Below, piece by piece: positions 7,696 to 14,614 of a stretch of DNA of 25,857 bases (its first letter is position 1; every line of letters begins with the position of its first letter). The notes under the pieces were generated by a model. The model made no database searches. It saw nothing but the letters and a program-made list of their open reading frames with translations, and was not told where the DNA came from. This DNA comes from Halothece sp964463655. GTDB taxonomy: Bacteria; Cyanobacteriota; Cyanobacteriia; Cyanobacteriales; Rubidibacteraceae. The position numbers were made by a program, and so were the translations under genes. Location: assembly GCA_964463655.1 (NCBI GenBank), contig CAYXDG010000050.1:1-25857 (forward strand). The letters run 5' to 3'.

Positions 7696-8475
7696 TTAGA
7701 CATCTTTACGCAGTTGATGCTGACGACGCACTCGCCAGAAGGCAAACCCACCAAGAGCAACTAAACCAGGTAAAACGTCAGTATGGAAAGGTACAGCGAC
7801 AATGGGGTCGGAAATCGCATAGAGGGAGAATTCATTCGTTGGTTGAGCGCCATTCTCGGTAATCCAAGTCGCATTTGTAGCATTTGATGATCCAAGTCGG
7901 GGAAAGTTTAGACCTAATCTGTTAGAACCTGGGGTGCCATCAGCATTGAAAACACCTGTCCAAACTGAGACATTGATAGGATCATTATTTTCAGTGATAT
8001 CAATTGGACTGTTAATTGCTCCATCCCACAGGTCATTGTTCCCGTCCGCAATGAGATCACCTTGCAAATCAAGGATAGGAAAGCTGGGATCGGTGGTTTG
8101 AGTATTTGTATTTACTCTGACTAGATTATCATCTTCTGTAGCAGCGATCGCGCTCCAAGTGATATTACCACCAAAACCAACTAGGCCATCAGCAACTAGA
8201 GCATCAAGGGCATTTTGAAGGATTGTGCTGCTAGCAGCGACATCGTTAACGAATGTGTCATAAGTAGCAATGTCGTCAGCTTGGGCATCCCGTGTGCTGG
8301 AAGTCGTAAAGACTAAGCGAAATGGCTCATCGAGGGCAATCCCAGCGTCACTCAATGCTTGTCTTGCATCACTACTAAAAACGATCGCTTGGGCGGGAGT
8401 CATTGCCCCAAGCGCCAGTAAGAAGGCAGTAGCGGAAATCCCTACTTGACCTAAACGGTTGAAAGTTAAGTTCAT
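7696..8475 (-). CDS. Secreted protein with PEP-CTERM-like (PFE-type) C-terminal anchor
   Basis: 259 aa. The N-terminus is a signal peptide with a likely cut after TPAQA (about residue 30). The mature part is rich in Asn, Asp, Thr and Ser and resembles no enzyme I know. The C-terminus has the three-part sorting signal: a short motif VPFHTDVLP, a hydrophobic helix (GLVALGGFAFW) and a basic cluster (RVRRQHQLRK). This is the exosortase-type arrangement with PF replacing the classic VPEP. It has a good ribosome-binding site (AGGA, nine bases before ATG). It is convergent with menC, and its segment is bracketed by copies of the menC 3' end, so it may be a recent insertion. No exosortase gene is in the window. 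A second anchored protein is at 22972-23736, but the mature parts do not look alike. Confidence 0.75.
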   Translation of the reverse strand: MNLTFNRLGQVGISATAFLLALGAMTPAQAIVFSSDARQALSDAGIALDEPFRLVFTTSSTRDAQADDIATYDTFVNDVAASSTILQNALDALVADGLVGFGGNITWSAIAATEDDNLVRVNTNTQTTDPSFPILDLQGDLIADGNNDLWDGAINSPIDITENNDPINVSVWTGVFNADGTPGSNRLGLNFPRLGSSNATNATWITENGAQPTNEFSLYAISDPIVAVPFHTDVLPGLVALGGFAFWRVRRQHQLRKDV

Positions 8476-8628
8476 ACAAGTGATTCCTCAGTATTAATAA
8501 AATTTTAAGAAAATCATATCACAGCTTATATTTTTTTACTATTTTTAAATATTCTGTCTTTAGGTTGATTTTTTGCAAGACTATCACTTGATGAGTATCA
8601 CTTACTAAAATGTAGAGCGATCGGATGC

Positions 8629-8651
8629 TTGGGATTAACCAGTGGTTTTAG
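8629..8651 (+). repeat. direct repeat A2 (copy of menC 3' end)
   Basis: Matches 7588-7610 at 22 of 23 positions, in the same orientation. It is not in any gene. The distance between the copies is 1,018 bases, which hold the whole anchored-protein gene and its upstream region. Confidence 0.85.
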
Positions 8652-8740
8652 AGAGATATAGCACTGCAAAAGACACCGCCATGACTGAAACTTTTTCATC
8701 AGGACGGTGCAAAGAAAAGATATGTTCTGAAATCAAACGT

Positions 8741-9451
8741 TTATTTTTCTTCCTTTTTCTCCAGTTCTACGCCAGAACTTTGTTGCTGCTGTCGTCTTTC
8801 TCGCTGTTTGCGATCAGCTTTAATCGCATCTTCGATGACCGATCGCGCTTGCTGCATTTTCTCTAAATTGCTACGATATAAGTCTAAATCTTTGTCAACT
8901 TTTTCTTTCGGTAATCCCAGATTTTGACAACAGTTTTTCAAGATTTCTTCTCGTTTTTCATGGTCATTGACAATTTCTGGATTCGCCGTTCCTAGAATTG
9001 TATAAAGTCCAATAATAAACAAACGGCTATATTTGAAGCGGGGATTCTCTTTAATGGCTTTGAGGACTTCATTTAAATCCTCTGTTTGATTGAGAGGTCT
9101 CGACTCACACAACCAAGCGCTCACCGCTTCTGCGGAGTTATTTTCAGCTAGAGATTTTACCCTTTCTGCGTCCTGTCGATAGTGTTTGGGATCGCTTTCT
9201 ACCGCTTGACAAATGGCATTAAAAATGGATGTTTTGTCTTTTTCGGGTTGATACCCTTCCATAAAGGTATCAAAAACAGTTGTGACTCCCAAAGCATAAA
9301 TTGGGTCATACTTAAAGTCAGCATTAACAGAGAGTAAGTGCATTTCCACTAACAATTCTTCCACGACTCGTCGATAGATAGAATTGAGAGGGCGAGTATG
9401 ATGGGTATAAAAGGTGCGTTTGGTTTCAGAAAGAGTGCGAAGAGTATCCAC
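8741..9451 (-). CDS. psb29: Psb29 / Thf1, thylakoid formation and photosystem II assembly factor
   Basis: 236 aa. The N-terminus TLSETKRTFYTHHTRPLNSIYRR and the following LLVEMHLLSVNADFKYDPIYALGV are the family's hallmark blocks, followed by FMEGYQPEKDKTSIFNAICQ. The protein is all-helical, and the last 50 residues form a charged coiled coil (YRSNLEKMQQARSVIEDAIK) with a Gln-rich tail. The known role of the family is photosystem II biogenesis and repair together with FtsH proteases at the thylakoid membrane. The start is GTG at 9451; no strong ribosome-binding site is seen and no ATG lies nearby upstream in frame. hemF lies 136 bases upstream on the same strand, with a dispersed palindrome in between, so co-transcription is uncertain. 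Confidence 0.93.
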   Translation of the reverse strand: MDTLRTLSETKRTFYTHHTRPLNSIYRRVVEELLVEMHLLSVNADFKYDPIYALGVTTVFDTFMEGYQPEKDKTSIFNAICQAVESDPKHYRQDAERVKSLAENNSAEAVSAWLCESRPLNQTEDLNEVLKAIKENPRFKYSRLFIIGLYTILGTANPEIVNDHEKREEILKNCCQNLGLPKEKVDKDLDLYRSNLEKMQQARSVIEDAIKADRKQRERRQQQQSSGVELEKKEEK

Positions 9452-9564
9452 AGATTTTAATTTAGCGACGTTTTTTATAGATTGATTTGTTTATCCCTAC
9501 CATTGTCTCGTTTTTATCCCAATTTGCCAAGTTTCTGCTTCATAATTGATTAAGAATCATTAAA

Positions 9565-9585
9565 GGTGGGCATTGCCCACCCTAC
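9565..9585 (-). repeat. GGTGGGCATTGCCCACC palindromic repeat, copy 1
   Basis: A 17-base palindrome plus CTAC just after the hemF stop codon. The 21-base unit is repeated exactly, in inverse orientation, at 14494-14514. A perfect 8-bp stem makes it a possible hemF terminator. Confidence 0.8.
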
Positions 9586-9587
9586 CA

Positions 9588-10625
9588 TTAAAAAGACTTC
9601 CAATTGAGCCAATCTTGTGGCTTCAGAAAGGTGTCATAAAGTTCTGCTTCTGGGGTGTTGGGTTCAGGATGATAGCAGTATTCCCAACGAACAAGGGGAG
9701 GAAGAGACATTAAAATCGATTCGATGCGTCCATTGGTTTGTAAGCCGAAAATCGTTCCGCGATCGTACACTAAATTAAATTCGACATACCGTCCCCGTCG
9801 ATAGAGTTGGAAGTTCCGTTCTCGGTCTCCATACTCAATAGTACGGCGTGCTTTGGCAATGGGTGTATAAGCGGGTAAAAAGGTCCGTCCGCAGTCTTGA
9901 ACGAAGGCGAAGAGGTCTTCCCAAGTGCGGGGCGCGATCGCGCCTAATTCACGGCTATATTGCCCAGCAGCGCCATCAGCACTCGGCCCGCGATATAATT
10001 CCCCTTGACCATCTTGGTAGTCGAAAAAGACCCCACCAATACCTCGGTTTTCCTGACGGTGTTTGATGTAGAAATACTCATCGCACCAGCGCTTAAATAC
10101 AGGGTAATATTCTTGATGATGACGATCGCAGCTAGCTTTCAAAGTCTGATGGAAATGAACCGCATCCTCAGCGAAGGGGTAATAGGGGGTTAAATCAGCA
10201 CCACCGCCAAACCACCACACTGGACCCGCTTCAAAATAGCGATAATTAATGTGAACGGTGGGAACATAAGGGTGACGGGGATGTAACACCATTGACGTTC
10301 CCGTGGCGAAGAAATCATGTCCTTCGGCTTCTGGGCGCTGTTTCAAAATAGAGGGGGGAAGTTTACTCCCAAACACTTCAGAAAAATTAACCCCCCCCTG
10401 TTCCAATAAATTTCCTCCCTTCATGACGCGCGATCGACCGCCACCGCCTTCTTCCCGTTCCCAACTATCTTCTTGGAAGGTTTGACCGCTTCCATCGAGG
10501 GCTTCTAACGCCTGACAGATTTCATCCTGTAGGCTTAGCATAAACGCTTTTACCCGTGCTTTCCCATCCTCTGGGGGAACAAATAAGGGGGTGGCGCTGG
10601 TAACTTCAGTATTTTTAACACTCAT
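9588..10625 (-). CDS. hemF: Oxygen-dependent coproporphyrinogen III oxidase
   Basis: Oxidatively decarboxylates coproporphyrinogen III to protoporphyrinogen IX, the O2-using route shared by haem and chlorophyll synthesis. 345 aa, typical length for cyanobacteria. Diagnostic blocks: GGGGRSRVMKGGNLLEQGGVN, HPRHPYVPTVHINYRYFE, WWFGGGADLTPYYPF, RGIGGVFFDYQDG, and GRYVEFNLVYDRGTIFGLQ with the PPLVRWEY ending. It starts with ATG at 10625 and has no signal or membrane segment. It faces away from the SRPBCC gene, with a 112-base gap that must hold both promoters. psb29 lies downstream on the same strand. Confidence 0.97.
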   Translation of the reverse strand: MSVKNTEVTSATPLFVPPEDGKARVKAFMLSLQDEICQALEALDGSGQTFQEDSWEREEGGGGRSRVMKGGNLLEQGGVNFSEVFGSKLPPSILKQRPEAEGHDFFATGTSMVLHPRHPYVPTVHINYRYFEAGPVWWFGGGADLTPYYPFAEDAVHFHQTLKASCDRHHQEYYPVFKRWCDEYFYIKHRQENRGIGGVFFDYQDGQGELYRGPSADGAAGQYSRELGAIAPRTWEDLFAFVQDCGRTFLPAYTPIAKARRTIEYGDRERNFQLYRRGRYVEFNLVYDRGTIFGLQTNGRIESILMSLPPLVRWEYCYHPEPNTPEAELYDTFLKPQDWLNWKSF

Positions 10626-10737
10626 GGATTAAATGGCTAATAAATTTTACAAATTATTCTTGAGTGGTAAACTCAAAACAATCTAATTTTCCTACAATAG
10701 AATACTTGCCTGGACGTAATGGATCAGGAGAGATGTT

Positions 10738-11223
10738 GTGATTCTTAATTTTTCGTTTAAGTTCATCGTCAGAAAAGAAAAAATCTGCTGTCAGTTTTCC
10801 CTCTACAAAACCTATCGGGTGCTGAGTAATGCTTCCGCAGAAGCCTTATGGGAGAAACTGATTAACTTGGGGGATGTTTCTTGGAATCCCCTGCTCGATC
10901 ATACTAACGCGCCTCGGGGGTTACGAGCCAAGCCCGGTCTGATCTATAAAGCCGTCACGCGCTTAACTCCGATTCCGATTCGAGTATTTGTGGAAAAAGT
11001 TAATCCTAGGGAATTACTTAGCTTACGAGTGTTAGCCATTCCGGGGATTCAAAATCGGGTGACTTATCAGGTAGAATCTACCCTAATTGGAACTTATGTC
11101 TCTTGTTCGATTACTCTGCGCGGTTGGCTATCTCCGTTTCTGTGGTGGGTGATTCGTCCTTATGCGTCGCGAGTGGTACGAGAATTAGCACAATCTGTCG
11201 AATCGGCGGAACAGGTGAGTTAA
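10738..11223 (+). CDS. SRPBCC-fold protein of unknown ligand
   Basis: 161 aa with the START/Bet v 1-like (SRPBCC) pattern: an N-terminal strand and helix (YKTYRVLSNASAEALWEKLINL), a WNPLLDHT turn, then alternating strands (LIYKAVTRLTPIPIRVFVEKV, LLSLRVLAIPGIQNRVTYQVE) and a long C-terminal helix (WWVIRPYASRVVRELAQSVE). Such proteins hold hydrophobic ligands in a cavity; the ligand here cannot be told. The start is GTG with AGGAG seven bases before it; the nearby ATG at 10733 meets a stop after two codons. Its stop codon shares bases with that of the convergent NAD kinase gene. Confidence 0.7.
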   Translation: MILNFSFKFIVRKEKICCQFSLYKTYRVLSNASAEALWEKLINLGDVSWNPLLDHTNAPRGLRAKPGLIYKAVTRLTPIPIRVFVEKVNPRELLSLRVLAIPGIQNRVTYQVESTLIGTYVSCSITLRGWLSPFLWWVIRPYASRVVRELAQSVESAEQVS

Positions 11224-12149
11224 CCTTGTCCGTTGCGATGCTCATTATCGTAATGAATGCGTGTGCCTGCCCACATTAACTTTTCCCGTAAGGTACTGTA
11301 AAAGGAGTGTTCTTCTCGTAAGACAATAAATTTAGCCAGACACTTTGCCATGGTCACGGATACACGCTGTCCTGGCCAGATGGTTGTTCCCAGTGCGCCA
11401 TCTGTCCAGAGTTTGGTGGAGGGTTCCGCTTCTTCTAATGGCCAGATACTCACAACTGACCCGGGAGGAAGCACTAAGGGACGACTCGATAAGCTAAGGG
11501 GACAGATGGGAGTGATCACCATTGCTTCCATTCCCGAATGTACGATCGGTCCATTCGCAGAAGCAGTGTAACAGGTTGACCCTGTGGGAGTCGCTACGAT
11601 TAACCCATCCCCTTGAAATTGATCTACCACTTCTCCATCCACTTCCATTTCTAAAATTGAGGTGGGCATTCGATCGATGCTGGCGGGTTTGACACACATC
11701 TCATTTAAACAGTAAAAAATATCACTCATTGGCTCTGGTGTAACGCGATCGCCTTCCAACACCTGCGCTTGTAACATCATCCGTCGTTGGATGGCGTAAC
11801 GGTCTGATTCAATGCGGTCTAACAGGGCTTCCACGTCTTGAAATAATTCAAAGGGTTCGGTTAAAAAGCCTAAATGCCCTCCCACATTCACGGCTAAAAT
11901 TAAAATACCTTCTGGGGCTAATTCTCTCGCTGCTGCCAAAGCACTTCCGTCTCCCCCCAAAACGATCGCTAAGTCGATTTCATCCCCCGCAGAGGACAAA
12001 AAAACGGGATAAGGGTTATCTTTTAAGCCACTGGGTCCAACAAGGACTTTCGCCCCTCGCTTTTCTACGGCTTCGGCGGTGGTTTCCGCCCACCTTTTAC
12101 TTTGTTTTTCGCCTGCTTTATAGGCAATAATCACTTGTCTTAAATCCAT
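11220..12149 (-). CDS. nadK: NAD kinase
   Basis: Phosphorylates NAD to NADP in the cytoplasm. 309 aa. Visible family motifs: VLGGDGS (the GGDG phosphate-binding loop), LAVNVGGHLGFL, NEMCVKP (family NE motif), the DGLIVATPTGSTCYTASANGP block, and ITPICPLSLSSRPLVLP. Cyanobacteria usually carry two NAD kinases; which one this is cannot be fixed here. The ATG at 12149 is preceded, with only one base between, by 20 tandem heptamers (CAAATAA on the coding strand), so there is no recognisable ribosome-binding site and the promoter must lie within or beyond the repeats. The 3' end overlaps the SRPBCC gene by 4 bases. Confidence 0.95.
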   Translation of the reverse strand: MDLRQVIIAYKAGEKQSKRWAETTAEAVEKRGAKVLVGPSGLKDNPYPVFLSSAGDEIDLAIVLGGDGSALAAARELAPEGILILAVNVGGHLGFLTEPFELFQDVEALLDRIESDRYAIQRRMMLQAQVLEGDRVTPEPMSDIFYCLNEMCVKPASIDRMPTSILEMEVDGEVVDQFQGDGLIVATPTGSTCYTASANGPIVHSGMEAMVITPICPLSLSSRPLVLPPGSVVSIWPLEEAEPSTKLWTDGALGTTIWPGQRVSVTMAKCLAKFIVLREEHSFYSTLREKLMWAGTRIHYDNEHRNGQG

Positions 12150-12290
12150 TTATTTGTTATTTGTTATTTGTTATTTGTTATTTGTTATTTGTTATTCGTT
12201 ATTCGTTATTTGTTATTTGTTATTTGTTATTCGTTATTTGTTATTCGTTATTCGTTATTTGTTATTCGTTATTTGTTATTTGTTATTTGT
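12150..12290. repeat. heptamer tandem array (STRR), 20 units
   Basis: Twenty consecutive heptamers on the + strand: 14 are TTATTTG and 6 are TTATTCG (units 7, 8, 12, 14, 15 and 17), plus one base. The variants are interspersed, so the array has not been recently homogenised. It sits directly upstream of the NAD kinase ATG and abuts the palindromic repeat at 12290. Confidence 0.95.
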
Positions 12291-12336
12291 TCCCCCCTTA
12301 TGAAGCCAGAGCTTTAGTGAGGAGGTTAGGGGGGAT
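12290..12336 (+). repeat. palindromic repeat, intergenic copy
   Basis: Same 47-base element as inside menC (43 of 47 identical), with ends TTCCCCCCTTA and TTAGGGGGGAT. Its central hairpin is shorter here (AAGC/GCTT). Confidence 0.85.
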
Positions 12337-12341
12337 CATTT

Positions 12342-12371
12342 CCCCCTTTTTCAAGGGGGGTTAGGGGGGAT
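12342..12371. repeat. second C/G-rich repeat with hairpin
   Basis: CCCCCTT-TTTC-AAGGGGG forms a 7-bp stem and is followed by GGTTAGGGGGGATC, the same right end as the preceding 47-base element. The two units therefore lie in tandem. It may double as a terminator for the lipoprotein gene, whose stop is at 12426 on the minus strand. Confidence 0.6.
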
Positions 12372-12425
12372 CGTTATTGGTCATTGGGTAATAAAAAACG
12401 AAGGACAAAGGACAAACGACAAAAT

Positions 12426-13094
12426 TTAATGATTAATCTTTATACTTGCGATACTTTGTTCAAAATTGGCAACTCGGCTTTGAAATTCGCTTTTCGGGGT
12501 GCTAAAGGTGCTGATTAACATGATGTCTTCCTGCGGTTGGAAATAAAATAATTGTTTCATGGTTACGCCATTGTCTGTGGTTTTATTGGCTACAATTCTT
12601 GCAATTTCTCCGCGATCGCTGCTGGTGATAATTTCTTGTTCAATTTTATGGGTTTTTTCTAGTTGTTCGATCGCTTGGTCTAGATAATCTCCGAGGCTGA
12701 TTGACCCTTCTAAAGGCTGTTGAATAATGTTAAGATTGGTGAGAGTATCAGGAGTCAGCGATCGCGTATCAAAGGCAATAAAAACCAGATTATCGAGATT
12801 TTGTTTAATACTTTGTAACCGTCTCCCATAACTTGTATCCAAACTATTTAAAGCTGATTCAATCTCGGTTAAATCCCGTAATGGGTTTCCCCCCTGATAG
12901 CCTTTTGGGAGAGAAATACTGATTCCTTCTCCTTCAAGAGTTTGCCAAGTTTCTGCTTCTAAAGTAAAGGCTTCTAGCTGCAGAGTGGTTTCAGAATTTG
13001 AACTCACATTGGGGTCTTTAGGAGAAAAGTTTTGACAGCTAGCCAGAGCAATTAAAATGAAAATTGCTAGCAGAATAGACAATAAATGTTTCAT
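12426..13094 (-). CDS. Lipoprotein of unknown function
   Basis: 222 aa. The N-terminus MKHLLSILLAIFILIALASCQN is a lipoprotein signal with lipobox LASC, so the mature protein should begin at that Cys and be membrane-anchored. The remainder (SISLPKGYQGGN, then LVFIAFDTRS, GDYLDQAIEQLEK and QLFYFQPQEDIMLISTFSTP, ending FEQSIASIKI) resembles the small beta-rich PsbP/DcrB-like lipoprotein fold, but the match is loose. The start was chosen at 13094 because it creates the signal peptide and overlaps the MFS stop codon as ATGA. The frame is open further upstream but only as antisense to the MFS gene. Translational coupling suggests work alongside that transporter. Confidence 0.75.
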   Translation of the reverse strand: MKHLLSILLAIFILIALASCQNFSPKDPNVSSNSETTLQLEAFTLEAETWQTLEGEGISISLPKGYQGGNPLRDLTEIESALNSLDTSYGRRLQSIKQNLDNLVFIAFDTRSLTPDTLTNLNIIQQPLEGSISLGDYLDQAIEQLEKTHKIEQEIITSSDRGEIARIVANKTTDNGVTMKQLFYFQPQEDIMLISTFSTPKSEFQSRVANFEQSIASIKINH

Positions 13095-14335
13095 GATTCT
13101 AACAGTTGATTTAAGTAGCGCAATGCCAACATTCCGATTAGGGTTGTCATCGCAACCCCTAGCCAAAACTGATCGGTAATCACTCGGCTTTGATCTAACG
13201 CCCATCCTCCAATGGGAGGGCCAACAAAAAACCCGATCGCCCAGCATTGGGAGTTCAATGATAAATATACACCGCGCAAGGAAGCAGGTGCAATGTCAGC
13301 AACCAAAGACGAAGCAGAAGGGGTGTAACTATTTAAGCCTAAACTAAGGATTCCTAGGGTTAAAATGGCAAGCAAAAGGGGTGCTTGTTGAGTTATTCCA
13401 GTGACCCAAATTAAAACAAACCCAACCAACCATAAAGAGAAGGAAAGTGTTAGCGCTTGAGCGCGTCGGAAACGGTTTAAAAATCTTGCCATTGGTAACT
13501 GCATAATCGCTGCAAAAGTGATGTGCCAAGTAAATAAAGCACTAATTGTTTCAGGAGAAAACCCCATTTCTTCCCCTCCTGTTTGGACATAGTTTCGGAA
13601 GTAAAGGGGGAGAGTGCTTTGAATTTGGGCAATATAGGTGGTAAAGAGGACATTAAGGCCTAAAAATACAAGGAAAGCGCGATCGCGCAGCGCAACTCCC
13701 CAACCCGAAAACAGATTTTTTGAACTTGTTTCTTCCTCAAATTGATAACTTTCTTGAATTGCAAAATAAATGACTAAGAAGAAGACTAAAAAGGAAATCC
13801 CATCCGCTACAAATAGCAGCCGATAATTGCCAGCAGTGCTAATAATTAATCCTCCTAAAACCACCCCAATTCCTAAACCTAAACTATCTGCAACGCGAGT
13901 AATGGCAAAGGCTTCATTTCGTTTCTCTGGTGTTGTAATATCGGCGATAACAGCTTCCGTTGCAGGCCAATATAAGCCAACACCTAAGCCTAAAATTAAG
14001 TTACCAAGGAGTAAAGTGGGAAAATTATAAGTTAGTGCTAACACCACATCTGCTAACACAGAAATTGCAGCAGATAGTAATAAAGTGCGTCGTCTTCCCC
14101 AAGATTTGCTATCTGTAAAAACGCCTCCTAAAAAGCGCCCCAACACGCCAGCTACTTGACTACTTCCGATACCAATTCCCACTAAAGTTGCCGATAATCC
14201 CACTTGGTTAACAAAGAAAATTGAAGCATAAAATAAAACAAATCCTGTGCCAATATTGGAGAGTAATCGACCAAAGGCAAGAATCCAAATGGTACGATTT
14301 AGCGAGGGAAATTGTTTCTGAATTTTTTTTAACAT
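13091..14335 (-). CDS. Major facilitator superfamily (MFS) transporter
   Basis: 414 aa, about 12 hydrophobic segments in two halves joined by a charged loop (residues about 190-215, ESYQFEEETSSKN). The loop-2/3 motif is present as GRFLGGVFTDSKSWGRRRTLL, the classic MFS A-motif pattern, and LGLGVGLYWPATEAVIADITTPEKRNEAF resembles drug and sugar efflux members. An inner-membrane exporter or importer is likely; the substrate is unknown. It starts with ATG at 14335. The downstream lipoprotein overlaps by 4 bases (ATGA), implying one operon. A strong inverted repeat lies about 110 bases upstream. Confidence 0.88.
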   Translation of the reverse strand: MLKKIQKQFPSLNRTIWILAFGRLLSNIGTGFVLFYASIFFVNQVGLSATLVGIGIGSSQVAGVLGRFLGGVFTDSKSWGRRRTLLLSAAISVLADVVLALTYNFPTLLLGNLILGLGVGLYWPATEAVIADITTPEKRNEAFAITRVADSLGLGIGVVLGGLIISTAGNYRLLFVADGISFLVFFLVIYFAIQESYQFEEETSSKNLFSGWGVALRDRAFLVFLGLNVLFTTYIAQIQSTLPLYFRNYVQTGGEEMGFSPETISALFTWHITFAAIMQLPMARFLNRFRRAQALTLSFSLWLVGFVLIWVTGITQQAPLLLAILTLGILSLGLNSYTPSASSLVADIAPASLRGVYLSLNSQCWAIGFFVGPPIGGWALDQSRVITDQFWLGVAMTTLIGMLALRYLNQLLES

Positions 14336-14444
14336 GAATTTGTGTGTAGCAGTGAGCAGTGATTAACATAGATTTAATTGTCAAGTTTGGTTTCGCGCTT
14401 GCTCTACCGAACCGACATTTCTATTTCTTCTTTTTAGGCAGCAA

Positions 14445-14490
14445 AGTTTCATATCTTTAAAGATAATGCTACAGCGCGAATTATGAAACT
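14445..14490. promoter_or_regulatory. nested palindromes upstream of the MFS operon
   Basis: Perfect 9-base arms AGTTTCATA (14445-14453) and TATGAAACT (14482-14490) enclose a 14-base perfect palindrome TATCTTTAAAGATA (14452-14465). It is placed 110-155 bases before the MFS start. It could be an operator or a structured leader; the function is inferred from symmetry only. Confidence 0.45.
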
Positions 14491-14493
14491 ACC

Positions 14494-14514
14494 GTAGGGT
14501 GGGCAATGCCCACC
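14494..14514 (+). repeat. GTAGGGTGGGCAATGCCCACC palindromic repeat, copy 2
   Basis: Exact reverse complement of 9565-9585. It lies directly beside the nested palindromes, between the alpha/beta hydrolase 3' end and the MFS 5' end. Confidence 0.8.
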
Positions 14515-14593
14515 ACAAAATGTATAGTAATCACCAGCACCAATTGTTCAAAATAGCCCCCAAGATTGGGTGTTAGGAGGCTGAAACAACGAA

Positions 14594-14607
14594 CAAATAA
14601 CAAATAA
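14594..14607 (+). repeat. short heptamer repeat, two CAAATAA units
   Basis: Two exact CAAATAA units followed by the variant CGAAGAA, ending at the stop codon of the alpha/beta hydrolase gene. Same unit as the arrays at 3552 and 12150. Confidence 0.7.
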
Positions 14608-14614
14608 CGAAGAA

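Noticed and set aside
8642..8866. Open frame antisense to the psb29 3' end
   Set aside because: Its C-terminal half mirrors the psb29 coding sequence and its start falls in the direct-repeat copy of menC.
12150..12290. CRISPR array
   Set aside because: Units are 7 bases, directly tandem and without spacers; no cas genes in the window.
12161..12364. Open frame encoding a repetitive FVICYLLFVI-type peptide
   Set aside because: It is merely the translation of the heptamer array, which shifts frame every unit; no ribosome-binding site and no family.
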